Shown piece by piece: positions 10,778-22,988 of a stretch of DNA of 64,000 nt. The position numbers and the translations under genes were made by a program. The stretch comes from Rhabditophanes sp. KR3021. Taxonomy: Eukaryota > Nematoda > Chromadorea > Rhabditida > Alloionematidae. A model generated the notes under the pieces. The model worked only from the letters and a program-made list of their open reading frames with translations, did no database searches and had not been told where the DNA came from. The first letter of the stretch is position 1, and each line of letters starts with the position of its first letter. The DNA lies in contig CAUJLY010000001.1 in the NCBI GenBank assembly GCA_963281155.1, positions 2,108,001 through 2,172,000 of the forward strand. The letters are read 5' to 3'.

Positions 10778-13288
10778 CTGAAATTATGTGTATATTTAAG
10801 ATGGAATATATACGAATAAGGATATAAACGGATAAGATATCTAGAAAACAAAATTTGCCATCAAATTGATTGACCGATATTTTGGGTGTGGGTGCAAGTT
10901 TTTAAATTAAATAATAAGTATACATCTACATCCTTTTTTAACTATTAAACTAAAAGAACAAAACTTTTTTGAATAATCATTTAAATTTGGAAGCTAAACA
11001 AAGAGATAATGTTAACGGATCTTCAATTAATCATGAATAAGTGTTAACTTAACTTGATTTTTGTCGCTACCAACTTTATCCCCACTAAGGGATAAAAAGT
11101 GATGGCAAAAATAGGTAACTTATACTAGTTTTTACTACTTAACTTTAGATTAAGGTGTGATAAAGACGGGTAAGGTTGGGAAATATGAAGAAGATATGTC
11201 ATATAAGACGATTCCTGGTTAAGTACAAAATCAAGTTCAATGGTAACTACTAACAAAAGATCATGTCAATGAAAGCGTTCTAAGTGAAAGCAGGAAGTTT
11301 TTTAAATATAAAATAAATAAATTTGCGTACATGTTTATACGCAAATACTTATTCGAAAAACAAAGTAATACAACCATCATGCCCATTCTATTGTGATAAA
11401 CTTGATCTATCGCTTGATATCTTATACAGGAAGTGTAAATAAACAAAAGGAACATAGAACTAAGACTATCTTATTTGTGTACTTTGTGGATGAATAATTT
11501 TCACCATAAATAATGATTGTTTTGATTTTGATTAAATAACAAAATGATTAGTTAAAATAGATAATTGATATTTAATTATTGCAGAATATACTATATGATA
11601 AGTATGTATTCCTCAATGAATCGCAAAAAGACGCCTTCATTATCCTTGAAAGAGTCTTGTCTATTGACAATATAACTACAAATATACACTCATATAAACT
11701 ACATCCAAATCATATTTTTACAATTTTGTATAATTTTGTACAATTTGTACGGACATTCAGTTTAGGTGTGGTAACTTTAAAAAAGCTTTTAATGTCCGTC
11801 TAATTCATGAATAGAGTGTTGGGAATTGTTGTGTGTACACATTTTTATTCATCTACATAAATATCCACCATAGATTCAAACAATTGCCAAAAGACAATTT
11901 AGGGATGATATTCAAGGATGTTTGTGGAAACGAGATTATATACATTTATAGAGTATATATTTGAAAAAGGTATGTAAATATAGATACATCTAAGTGTATT
12001 TATATATCTGTATATCTTTCGATGATATAAAAGGTTGCTAGTGGTGTAATAAAATAAGAATAGATATTTATTTATGCATAATAATAAGTCACATTTACAT
12101 ATATTTAAGATATATAAATGGGTGATTAAACTCTTTTATATACACGCAATATTGCGGCTGAAACGGTGAAAAAGGGCAACTAAAATGTTTTTAGGTAAAA
12201 GTGTTTGTATACAATTTGATTTTATATAGGATAGAGGCAGATTAAGTTTAGTGATAACTTGATACATTGGATATATTTTTGAGAATAAAGGCTAAGATCA
12301 GGTAAAGGAGATCTATTTCGAAAGATATATTATACAAAAATTGTAGTCAGGCTTTTAATTAAATAGAAAAAATGAATAAGCTCAAAAAATGATGCTTAAA
12401 ACAAGCTTGAAATCAAGTATAATATTTGCTAATAAAGGACAAATATGTTTGAGAGAAGCTTTTTGGAGGTTAATAGGATGTACTTTCTCCCTAGACAAAT
12501 ATCCCAATTTGATTAAATCTAGTAACAATTGCAAATAACTTGAAAGAACAAAAATAATAGCCTTAAAAGAAAAGGTGTTTTAAGGAAATATTTTCATGAA
12601 AATGATTGCATCTTCAATTAAAAAGGATTTTTTTTGACAAAGAAACAATTTTAAATAAAAAAGAAATACACCACTACTGTCATATCCCAATCATTTTGCC
12701 TAAACTTAAGAAAAAACCTGTTTCAAAATAAGTATTTGACTACATCTAGGCTAAAGCTGTTGATTCATTAATATAGCACACTTTATTTAGCGGATTACTA
12801 CCCCCAGTTTAAGGTAGTTTTACGGACAAGTTTTTATTAATTGCCATCAAATTGTGACTTTTTCTTTTAATCATCAAACGAGTTTCTATTATTTTTAGAA
12901 GCTTGAGATTGTTTTTGTTTTTGGTAATAAAATTTTTTTCAAGGTAATTTGAAATGAAGTATGATACTACAAACTTTAAAGAATATTCACTTGCTCTTAT
13001 AAAAAATTTAACAAAAAAGACGTCACCAATTTAATAAACTTTAATTTAAATGTTATTATTCAACACATACTCTGCATTAGTAACTTCCCGCACTCTGTTT
13101 GAGGCTGCAATTAATATCTAGAAGCCATATGCATATAAAACAACAACGCCTAATTAGAATATTTGTTAATGCCATTTCAAAACAAATGCTTTTAATTAAA
13201 GAATTCTGTGAAATATCAAAATACACATTCATTTTTGGTTTGATATATTCATAAATTTGTTATACCTTTAAGTTACAATATATTACAA
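10778..13288. other. Intergenic, AT-rich, nothing recognised
   Basis: About 2.5 kb without a supportable gene. Open frames at 11261-11455 and 11579-11803 are low complexity with no start context or domain. Stretches of TATATA-rich sequence occur around 11,940-12,130. It may hold the upstream regulatory DNA of the flanking genes, which are transcribed away from it. Confidence 0.6.
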
Positions 13289-14239
13289 ATGGATTTTATT
13301 TTATTTATTATGATGACTTTATTAGCCAGTATAACTTGTATTGTATGTTCAATTCCTATGCTGATTTTGGTCTATAGGACAAATAAGTGGCATATTCATT
13401 TTAGAATCGCTATCTATTTTTTCGTTTTATCATTTGACCTACGAGCTCTTACTTGCTTTGGATATGACTTTTTGTTTTTCATTGACAAATTGTATCAAGC
13501 CCAAGTTTTGATCTTTGGTGCCAAGTTGATTAATATCATTGAAAGTGTCCGAATAACTTTGTATATGGTAGAAAAGGTGGCTTTGATGTGTCTTATGATT
13601 GAAAGGATTGTGGCTACTTCATTGAGAGCTAGGTATGAAAATGCAAGGTACATCAAGGAATGTTTTGGAGTAATTATTGTAGTAATAATAGGATCCATTG
13701 GATTCATGGAATTGAGATCAATGAAAATAGTTTCTCCACAGACTTTTGCCTACATTCCACCAATTCTCGAAATTCCTCTTCCAATTTTATACTTCCTATG
13801 CCTTCGCAAAAACAAGCAATTAAAGGGTCTGGAACAAACAATTTCAACTAAAATATCCGAAAAGTATACTATTTCCTCCAATATAACCTTACTCCAACGC
13901 ATCTTAGTCCTGACATTAATTACCTTTGCTCTGCACTTCATCACAAATATAATCCTATTTGTTAAAATGCTTAATATTGAAGATTTCAAGGATATAGCAT
14001 GGACTGCAATTAGTACTTATGTAGGTATTAATTATATGGCAGCTTATAGTTTTCTTCATTTTTATTTCAACGGGTGCCCTTTTCTTAAATTGGGACGGTA
14101 TGTTATGGAGAAAGTTGTGGGTAAGAATATAATTATGGTAAAGCCGGAAACTATGACTGCTGAAGAAAGAAAATTACTCGCTCTTAAGATTAGTGAAACA
14201 GAATTTTATTTTAAGAGTTTGCAAAGTTCTTGGCAATGA
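13289..14239 (+). CDS. Serpentine 7TM chemoreceptor (SRE/SRA-superfamily)
   Basis: A single exon of 316 residues. After TM3 comes MIERIVATSLRARYENAR, matching the 'ERxxAT...YE' signature of SRE/SRA-type receptors. The loop before TM6 contains SEKYTISSNITLLQRI, like the conserved tyrosine and Glu/Asn-rich stretch of that group. The last TM ends FLHFYFNGCPFLK and a soluble tail of about 40 residues follows. The predicted role is chemoreception in sensory cilia. The intronless structure contrasts with the other receptors here. A dense stop-containing region and AATAAA (around 14,283) follow the stop. Confidence 0.8.
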   Translation: MDFILFIMMTLLASITCIVCSIPMLILVYRTNKWHIHFRIAIYFFVLSFDLRALTCFGYDFLFFIDKLYQAQVLIFGAKLINIIESVRITLYMVEKVALMCLMIERIVATSLRARYENARYIKECFGVIIVVIIGSIGFMELRSMKIVSPQTFAYIPPILEIPLPILYFLCLRKNKQLKGLEQTISTKISEKYTISSNITLLQRILVLTLITFALHFITNIILFVKMLNIEDFKDIAWTAISTYVGINYMAAYSFLHFYFNGCPFLKLGRYVMEKVVGKNIIMVKPETMTAEERKLLALKISETEFYFKSLQSSWQ

Positions 14240-14665
14240 TGGTTTGTGTTATTTTGAGAATACAAGCATTATTATTATTGTAAATAAAAATCTTTTCATT
14301 CGAATTTAATCAAATAACTGATAATTAAAATTTGCTTTTTTTATCGGAAATACGATTAGTATGAACTATTGTTCCTATAAATGACGTTAGTCATGCTTCA
14401 AAAGCATGTTATTTATATTGAAAAGGACATTACACAATGCATTACAATTAAAATAACCTATCTTTTTATATTTGTCAAAAAATGATTTGCGATGAGAATT
14501 AAAAATAATCTCAGTAGATGTTACATTTATATCCTTAGACAACACGTTGATACGGGCACAAGTTTATTAATAACAAACCTGATTGCAATTAATGACCTAT
14601 CTTTTATTCTTTAAATTCAATAAAAGGAAGATGACTAAAAAGTGAGAGTTATTTTAAAGTTTACA
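14240..14665. other. Intergenic, nothing recognised
   Basis: This 426-nt spacer carries a poly(A) signal for the upstream receptor gene near its start. No other feature is supportable. Confidence 0.6.
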
Positions 14666-15186
14666 ATGAAAAATCGTCTTATTGTTTTAACTATTCTTTG
14701 TACGACAACAATTACAATATATTCTAGGCAACTTAATCTAGAGCGGTAATAATTATTTTTGTTTATTCCAATCTAACCATTCACATTTATTTAGTTTAAA
14801 AAGAGCTACAAAGTATACTAATAATTACGGGTATGGTTTGTATGGTTGGGGGCCTCAAGGAGCTTCAGCTGGAACAGATAGTTACGGATATATAAGAGAT
14901 AAATACTTCAATAGCGCTGGCCCGCCACTTTATACTTGGAGTTCATTTAGAAATTACTATGAACAGACTCCTTATCATGCTGACAGGAAATCATTCAAGA
15001 CTTTCTTAGCTGAGTTTCTAATTTACAAGAATTGGCATATTAACAAGCTCCCAGATAATTACGAATCATTCCAAAGAGAAAGATATGGTAAGTTTGTTCT
15101 TTATTTAACATTCATCATATAATTCAGGACCATATTATAATGGTGTTTGGGGCAATTCAAATCATTCACCTGACATGTTTGGATAA
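14666..15186 (+). CDS. Small secreted Tyr/Gly-rich protein
   Basis: Three exons, 14666-14745, 14795-15087 and 15128-15186, join in phase to give 143 residues. The first 21 or so residues form a signal peptide (MKNRLIVLTILCTTTITIYS). Soon after comes RLKR, a furin-type dibasic site, then a mature part rich in Tyr, Gly, Asn and Ser (NNYGYGLYGWGPQGASAGT; GPYYNGVWGNSNHS at the end). A spliced structure with three matching phases argues that it is real. I do not recognise a family. It could be a cuticle or extracellular matrix component or a processed secreted peptide; neither is shown. Confidence 0.7.
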
Positions 15187-15608
15187 TTATGTATTCATAA
15201 CGTTATCTTTAAACTTCAAAAAATAAACTAATTTTGTTTTATCCTTGCCCTGTTATCATTCAAAAGACATTTTATACTATGTATTTAACTGATAAACTAT
15301 GGTAATTGTCACGTTAACTTGCTTAATCAGAAATTATACACAAACTCTGCACTATTTTTTAAGCCAAATTTCGAAATTCAGGCAAATAGAAGTCTGTTCT
15401 TTGTTATTAAGCCCAAATGTTGCTTTTAATTAATAATTTTAAAATTTCAATAACTTTCAAACACCACAAACTAAAACTAAATATAATGATGCAACTAACA
15501 TCATAAAATGATACAATACGGAATACTTTTTACGACATGATAAGAATTGAAGTATAAATGCGTCAAAACTTTTAATCACTAACATTTTTATAAGAAAGCA
15601 ACTACACC
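15187..15608. other. Intergenic, nothing recognised
   Basis: About 420 nt between two secreted-protein genes. The minus-strand open frame at 15457-15648 overlaps the start of the next gene and is a shadow. Confidence 0.6.
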
Positions 15609-17983
15609 ATGCTTTCTGCTCAACATTTACTACTTTTATTAGGCTCATTAGTGGCTGGTACTTGCTTTGCTGCGGATACTGACGGAACCCAATTCATACT
15701 AGCTTTTGCTAATGGAAACCATGATTTGTACAATAAATTAACTTCAGCTTCTTTGATCGTCATGCCAATTCATAACAATTCAGGTTCGCAGACATTTGGG
15801 CCATTTTTAAGAAATTAGGGCCAGACACATTTAGGACATAAGAAAAAATGTTTTTTAACTAGCTCAACTACGGCTCGTAAGGATCCGCGAACGGTTCCAA
15901 TGTCATATGAGTGTTAGGCATATTACTAGAACAAGTGTTATTAGTCAATATGCACTGTTATAATAAATTACATGTCGAACAAATTCCCACAATTCTCGAC
16001 ACAATGTAAAATCGACAGCAAGAAAAATTGTCACAAATTGACTGTTTCAATCATGTAAAAGTCGATGAAGGGTTCCGTGACTACTCGACAATATTTAAGA
16101 AAGATGAGTATTATTTATATTAGTGGAACTAAAAATCCTTCGGTACTCAACTGAGAGTCGTCCCTTAACGATTCACCTCTGCAATCCTAATGAGGCTGGT
16201 AGCATTAGCCACTTTGTGGATAAATTTGAGACGTTCATGAGCTCGCACCGCTTGCGGATAGCCACACTTTGTGTATCGTGATATGTTTTTAATTAAATAA
16301 GTTTACACAATATTTAATGTACCTTATATAATCGACGTTTCTACGAGAATATCCTGAGTCAGCTAGTTATTTAATATAAAAAATGGTTTATACATATCAA
16401 CAAAAATAGAACTAACAAGGGAACACATTTTTAAAATAAGAATTTATTAGTATTTGATTTTTACGTTAAATTAGTATCAAAATGTAGGGTTAATTTTTAG
16501 ATTTCACAAATGCTTAAATTATACATTGTTGAGTTGTTTCTTCTTAAGCAATCCTAATTATAAATCAACTTTAGAATAATATGTTATTCGTGTTGTTTTA
16601 AATGACAATAGATGTATATATTTTCCATTTTTCCTTATCACCTTAATTTGTTTTGCCCTAATTTCTTTTGGACAAATTACTTGGCGCTTTTGTCTTGACA
16701 CCAATAATTTAGCTTGTTCGATTGGATATGTGCGTCAATCAGACGGCAAAATTCATTACAAAGAGGAGATTTCATTTTATGGGAAGTTAAATGAATTTAT
16801 CTTAAATTTTGCAGAAATCTTTTATGTTTTTGATAATCCAAGTGGTCCAACAGTCACTCACACTAACATCGATCCCCGAGTCACAGTTACCTGTTCGACA
16901 CCAGTCAAATTACTAGCCAAAGTAGGAGATAAGTATAACGGATGGGGTGATATTTTAAACATCCCATCTATTGAAATGGCAGGAACAAATTATATTATTC
17001 AGACTCCAACGTCCACATTTGGCGATCTAGCAATGGCTCTAATCTTGCCACTTGAATTAGACGTGACTGTATCTTTGTCAATCAGAATTTATATGAATGA
17101 TAAACTTCAATTATTGAAACAAGTAAATGTCAATTCAACGTTAGGTGAAAAGCAATTGACTGTTGGTAGTTTTGTTGATTCAAATGATGCTAGTGTGAAT
17201 TCTACCTTTGTCATCACTGCTTCTTCTCCAGTTGTCATTCAACTTATTTCGCCTTTAAGTTCAAGTTCGAACAATCCTAAATTGTGTGGAGTTAGTTGTT
17301 ACAGAGATTATGCTTCAATGATCGTACCACCAGTAGTTAAAGCTACTTGCGGAGCTCTCCTGAGCCATCCTGATATGAGAGTCTTGACATCAGAATATTC
17401 TTTGTTAATGTTTATTGCCCCACCAAATGCTCAATCATGCAATGAAGATTTTACTTTCAAGGTTTTTGATGACATTGATCCTATTATTGGAACTGAATTT
17501 ACGGTTGATTCATTTGGATCTTCTGATGTAGCTTTGTCCACAAGAAATCAAATTGGTGTAGTTAGTTATACAGCTCAATTACCTGCTACTCGTTTTGGTG
17601 GATGGGTTCAGGAAGACGGATTAACAAGCTACGGCCACTTCTTGACATACGTACCTTCGACTACTGAATACGTCATTGGAAAAACAAACTTTTTTACGTA
17701 TGCAACTGGATGCTTATTAGAAATTTACATTAGTGCCAAAGATAATGATTTGATGACTATGAAACTAGATAATGTTCCTTTCAATTCCTTAGATTTCGAC
17801 AAAAAACATTTAGCCATGTTTGATAAGGCTTATGTGCGATTTTTGATTAATGTCACCGGATATGGGCTACACTCCTTCAAAGCTGAACAAAAATACGTTG
17901 CTTATGTCATTTGCAAGCAAGTTAATTCTGCTTTCGACACAGTCGGGTACATTACCGGATATAACAAAAGGACTTTAAATTAG
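15609..17983 (+). CDS. IgGFc-binding-domain-like secreted protein
   Basis: The best model has exon 1 at 15609-15783 and exon 2 at 16713-17983 with a 929-nt intron, giving 481 residues, close to the 475 of its paralogue at 56.9-58.4 kb. The N-terminus is a signal peptide (residues 1-21) followed by DTDGTQFILAFANG, like the Gly-Thr-x-Phe start of IgGFc-binding N-terminal domains. Across the splice, HNNSACSIGYV aligns with KNSECKFSYIS of the paralogue. Cysteines in LCGVSCY and the C-terminal YGLHSF-YVAYVICK region are shared. The protein is probably extracellular and perhaps adhesive or mucin-associated, from family knowledge. If the intron is not removed the frame stops at 15816-15818 and the gene is broken. 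Confidence 0.72.
15784..16705. mobile_element. Non-autonomous TIR element forming an intron
   Basis: The two ends are long imperfect inverted repeats. AAGAAATTAGGGC at 15809-15821 is mirrored perfectly by GCCCTAATTTCTT at 16655-16667, and similarity continues inward (ACATAAGAAAAAATG against CCATTTTTCCTTATC at 16625-16639) and outward. It is flanked by AATTCAG (15777-15783) and AATTTAG (16706-16712), a plausible imperfect 7-bp target duplication. No long open frame lies inside, so it would depend on a transposase elsewhere. The first two bases inside are GT and the right flanking copy ends in AG, so the whole element can be spliced out. Confidence 0.65.
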
Positions 17984-18310
17984 AACCAATTATTTGAGAG
18001 AAAACGATTTTATTTGAGTTACCCATTGTTAACAATAAAATAATAATAAAAAAATTAATTTAATAAGATAACTGTGTTTGTTCATGACTTGTTGAATAAA
18101 TTAATACAAACGATTTAAGCGACAAAAGGAATCCCTCCTGAAGATTTCATTATAATTGTAGGAGAATGAGATGATGAGATTTGTTGATTTGAATGTAATC
18201 TTAAAAATAGTCAATTTGATGAGATCAATTTAAAGAAAGGCTAGTAGAGGGTAAAAGGCACATGTCAAAAAAAAGCAGGTAGTTAAAAAAAGGTAAAGAC
18301 AAAGAAGCTA
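17984..18310. other. Convergent 3' spacer
   Basis: The region is AT-rich and holds AATAAA signals near 18,035 and 18,045 for the plus-strand gene. The minus-strand GPCR gene ends at its right edge. Nothing else is seen. Confidence 0.6.
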
Positions 18311-20899
18311 CTAAACCCACAATGGAACAATATTTTGAGCTTTGCTTGTTCTGTTAGTTTTATTTTTTGAGACCGTTGTCTTTGCTGTTTCTTCGACTTT
18401 TCCGCAACGTGCGAGTCGCATGAAAGCTTGTCTGTATTCTCCTGAACATAATGCATACAAATAAAAATTGTATAAATATGATGTCACTTGGATTAGGTTT
18501 GCGACGGCACGGAAAATTTGATAGCCTAGTGTGTCTTTGAAGAAACGACCTTGAAGTATAACGTAATAATGTTTAATGATATGGTTTAATGAATTTGAAT
18601 CAAATGTTGTTTTAAGAGAACATTATTTGAAAGAACCTTTGACTCGATGTTAAAATTAGCTCAATCATTTGTAAATACACATTTATACCTCCTCAATTTG
18701 ATAAGTAAAATGAAACATCCAAATAAAGATACCAACGATAAGCTCCCACGAAGAAGAGCAATTCTGATGGAAGTTTCTCGTTAAGAAAAAGTGTCAAAAT
18801 AAGATCAGAAGTCAATGCAGATGGCAAGTAATCAACTATCAAACATCATATTCAATGTTGCAGACGTAGAAGTACTTAGTCAAGGTATGGCAAAAGTCTC
18901 TACCCTGGAATCGCCTCAATTGACTCTTGAAGAATGCAGTTGAGGATTTTCAAGAGGAGTTGGATGCAAAGGAAGCATCTATTTTTGAAAGTTACGAGAA
19001 TAATGATGCACTCAAAGGTGGAAGTAGGTCGGAGTTCAAGAACCCCGGTTGGAGCTCAACTAAAAGAGGATTGGAAACAAGTCAAAATCTTAGTTCCTCC
19101 TTTTGTCTTGTCAGATTTATCATTTGGAAGCAGGGATCTTTGAGTGATTTCGTATCAAAGCAAAACAATAAAATAAAAAATGTTTGCTATGAGGAATCAG
19201 AACACGACAGCAAACGTAGATTAAAGTTAATAGCTGATATCAGCCAAAACCCAGACTTCAGAGAATTTGTTGTTGACATTTTAGAACAAGTCAATGATAA
19301 TGAGACTAAGGATATTGTATACACCTCAGCTTACTGCTCCCATTGTGGAGTCAGGTCAAACTCTGATGTGCTATACAGAAGCTGTAGACAGCTAAGAACT
19401 AAAGCTTGTATTTAAAATCTACTTTTATAGCGGAGTTTCTAACGATTTGGAAGGGGATTTGGGGGATACTTATCAAGTGTTAAGCTTTGCTATTCAAGAT
19501 TCCTTCCACTCAATGGCAAAGAAACGCGTATTATAGATATCTTCAAAAATAATAGTCAAGTCGCTGATTTTATCTCGATGAACTAACTAGCAATCAAGCT
19601 CTTGCCTTTGAGTATGCTGTTATATTGGACCATCAAGGTTGTTTGAGAAACAGCGACGTATCAGAGCAATCCAACGATATTATGCTCAAGAAACATCCTG
19701 AAATCGTAACTCGCATCTCACTCTCAATAAAATAGATTTCTCTTTAAAGCATTTCACTCAATAATATTTTGTCTATTTTTATCCCTTTTTCAATAAACTA
19801 TTTCATATTGATTGTTCCATAAATTACCTAAAATAAAAGTAAATAAAGGTATCGTTGAATGAAACAACCTTTAAATGCAGACAATAGAGAGGCTGGAAGA
19901 TTGCAAATGACGAAAGTTGCAGAAGTTATCACTAAAAGGGTTGAAATTCTGTTTCGGTCATTGTAGTTGCTTCGGCGGAAAGATGTTCTCGAAAAGGTTC
20001 GCTGATTTAATTTGTGAAGGGACTTTGACATAAGTAAGTTAAGAATTACTAATATCAAAATTGGGCCGATTCGTGAGACAGCCTAAAATATAAAATAAAT
20101 AAATCCTCATTTAAAATTGAAACAATGAAGATTGACACGAAAGGACCACCTAAATTTGTAGCCATTTTTTGAACAAACGAAATATCAACTTACTTCTCTG
20201 ACGAATAAGTATCCAGTAAAACTGACACTCAAATGCATTTCTTTATTGAGTTTTTTGACGTAGATGTTGCCTGTGTAGTTGGCATTCCATTGACAGTAGT
20301 CATTTGCTTCAGTCATGGTTTCGAAGTTGAGAGATTGAGCGGGATAGGCTACAACTTGAGATTGCCAAGCAGAAGGGATGTATACGAAGAAGGCAATTAA
20401 GTAGATAAAAAAGATAGTTGATCTGATTCGGGATTTGGAGTCGACTTTGCTGAAGAAAGTGATTGGATGGCAGATTGAGATGTATCTGTCGACAGTCATG
20501 GCAACGATGCAAAGAGCTGAGGCTGTTATCAGTGCATTGATAATTGGAAGTTCGAGGTGAACGTGATAAAACATTGCCAAATAGCTTTGACATGAATGGA
20601 CATGCATGTGCCTTACAACAAATGGAATTAATGCTATTATTGAGAGGATGTCAGCTGTTGCGCTTGCTTTTAGATACAAAAAGCCAGGAGAAGGTAATCT
20701 TGAAAGAGTAGCTACGTTTAGGCATTGATTAAGTAACCCTTGAAATAATTTATCAATAAATCTAATAGTTTATTTTTACCAACTTACCAATACTCAAAAC
20801 AATCGGCATAATAATACCATGCGCCATAAAATCCACCTTAACCTGATTATTGAGGTCGGGAATGGAATATTCTCCATAATTCGAAACCAATAAATTCAT
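18311..20899 (-). CDS. Rhodopsin-family GPCR, peptide-receptor type
   Basis: Minus-strand exons are 20899-20788, 20738-20194, 20082-19869 and 18549-18311; every junction keeps phase, giving 369 residues. TM1 begins AHGIIMPIVL, TM3 ends VDRYISICHP (DRY motif), TM5 and TM6 follow with a basic loop between them, and TM6 contains FVICNLPASLLS. TM7 is ANLIQVTSYLYNFYLYALC, where the NPxxY motif has Phe in place of Pro (NFYLY). Overall it looks like nematode FMRFamide-type or other neuropeptide receptors and not the serpentine chemoreceptors. The third intron is 1.3 kb and contains a broken opposite-strand gene. The ligand is unknown. Confidence 0.82.
18815..19737 (+). pseudogene. Decayed gene nested in GPCR intron
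   Basis: From ATG 18815 the frame reads MQMASNQLSNIIFNVADVEV for about 40 codons to a stop, and the sense continues in another frame as a charged, helix-prone segment (VEDFQEELDAKEASIFESYE) up to 19412, including YCSHCGV. Later fragments (SFAIQDSFHSMAKKRV; RLFEKQRRIRAIQRYYAQE) lie in further frames. AATAAA occurs at about 19,791. No complete product is possible. I do not recognise it, and I see no convincing similarity to the remnant in the BPI intron. It sits on the opposite strand from its host. Confidence 0.5.
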
Positions 20900-22894
20900 T
20901 TTGCCAAAATATATTAAAAGATCCTTTAAATTAAGAGTGAACTATAAATTGGTGATATTTCTTTTCTTGGGAAAAACGAATTTCTCATATGAAATTGATA
21001 TACACTTTCTGCGGAAGGGGATGGATTTAATTAAGAATTTACTTTTTTTCTTTCAAACAAAGTAATTCACACCTTTTTTAGGTCTCTTGTTAAAGGAGTC
21101 TTTGTTTGTTCGTTTTTTTGTTAAATAGAAAGAAGCATGTGTCAGAAAAAGAAAAGGCTGTTGTATATTTGAAATGGAATGATTGACGCCATAGGTATAA
21201 AGTTTAGTTAGTTTTACGTAATTGAGGGCACGTTGAATAGTAATGTAGTTTGTGGTGGAATTTAACTTTTGATAGAAAAATTAGGCAAAAACAAAATTTG
21301 TTTAAATGGAAATGTATGGAAACTTGCAAAACTTAAATTACTATAATTGAGGTAATTGTGGTGGCTTATATCAAAGCAAGTTAAAGGCTCAAATGACCAA
21401 GTTCACAATCTTGTAGTGTTAATAATTAGTTGACTTTTGTTTATAACAGTAATTTGAATTTATAAAATATTGAGTCATGTGAAGTTGTTCCACGTTGACA
21501 CACCACCTGATTAAGTTTGTCCAAATAGAGACACGGAAATATGCAGTATGAAAATGTAGCTGAAAGGAAAAAGTTGAATAGAATTACTAGTGGGAGTAGT
21601 AAAATAATATATCATCAGATGATTTTACCATCAAATGTCTGGTGATGACACTTAATTAGTAAAATTTATATGTTGAAAAGAGTTGCCGGTTAATGCAAAA
21701 TTTAATGGAACTAATTATCATATGCTTAAACACATTGCATTATTGTGCATCAATAGACACAGCGTTCACTATTTATGTAATAAAGTTATTTAAATTTGAC
21801 TTTATGGTTTACCACTAATTTTATTACCTTTTTCTTGCTTGTTTAACTTTGTTATATGAACACTTTAGATTGTATAACAACAAGCAACTAAATATTAAAC
21901 TTTAATTGGTCCGGATTGAATAAATTTAAATTTTTAGTTAAGGAGACCACGCAAAAACTGATTAAATATGCTTATTGCATTATCAAGTATTTAGTACATA
22001 TCGAAGAAAAATAAAGGTGGTGTGAGATTTGACAGAATAAGTAACAACAAATGTTTCGGTGTGAATTGAGTACTATTAATAAATCTGAGAAATTGTATAA
22101 GTTACGTAATTTAAAAAGATCTTTTAATGGCACATTCGAAAAAGTTTGTGCGAACTTCGGAAATGTAAAGATTTAGTTGTTTAAAGAAGAATTTGTGAAA
22201 TTCTATAGATCACACTTAATATCAATTTTTTATAAAAATTTAACACCATATGTATCCAAAATTGTAGTGAAAGGTACTTTGTTAAAAGGGAAACAAGATA
22301 AACTATTAAATAGTGTCCAAATTATGTCAAAGAACCAATTGATGGGAAGTTTGGCTTGACATCTCCTATATTCGCCAACATTTAGTGTGTTAAGTATTTA
22401 TTTAAATTTAAAAAGGAAATATAAAAAATAGTTTCCAACTAGTAAGAGATTTAAGTCAGCAGAGGAGAAATTTTACGCCTTTTCCAGGGACTCATTGTTT
22501 GCATTGAAGCTTTTTAGGGCATGCTAAGAAATTAACTCACTCAGACAATATTCATTTTATGTGAATTTAATATTATAAAGGCTTTAATTAAAGCTTTGTT
22601 CTGATTAAAATAAACAATTCTGGTTTAAGCTAAAATTAGCTTCAGAATTAGAAATTCTACCACAAACAGTATCTCATTTTTGATATACTTTTGTGATGGA
22701 TCCTTCACACGACGTTTCTCTCATCAAACTTTAATATGACGATATCAAAAAACTACACTTTATTATAAATAATTAAATATTTTGGAAAAGCCCTGTAATT
22801 ATAAGGAATGTTGAGTTAAATTTATTCCTCTGCCACAATTATGTTTATTAAAATCAAAGAAAATGATACTTAGTTAAGAAGTAGAATAAATAAC

Positions 22895-22934
22895 GGAAGA
22901 GGGCTTTTGCAAAGCCATCATAATTACCTCTTCC
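22895..22934. repeat. Nested inverted repeat (hairpin)
   Basis: GGAAGAGG (22895-22902) pairs perfectly with CCTCTTCC (22927-22934). Inside it, GCTTT (22903-22907) pairs with AAAGC (22911-22915). The motif TTTTGCAAAGC recurs at 22956-22966. It may be a transposon end or an RNA hairpin; no function can be assigned. Confidence 0.5.
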
Positions 22935-22988
22935 TCGCTTAATAAACATTACGATTTTTGCAAAGCTTATTATTCAAAAGAGTAATTT

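Noticed and set aside
11579..11803. 74-codon frame in the 10.8-13.3 kb spacer
   Set aside because: It is low complexity, has no motif and does not begin with a supported ATG; chance in AT-rich DNA.
15609..15818. Short 69-residue secreted protein ending inside the TIR element, with the downstream part as a separate gene
   Set aside because: Removing 15784-16712 as an intron keeps phase, gives a 481-residue protein of the same length as its paralogue and restores the alignment; the short frame simply reads into the intron.
18934..19143. Second plus-strand frame within the remnant in the GPCR intron
   Set aside because: It overlaps the better-supported charged frame and shows no protein-like composition.
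22177..22359. 60-codon frame in the gene desert
   Set aside because: No recognisable motif, no splice-compatible neighbours and a non-ATG start.
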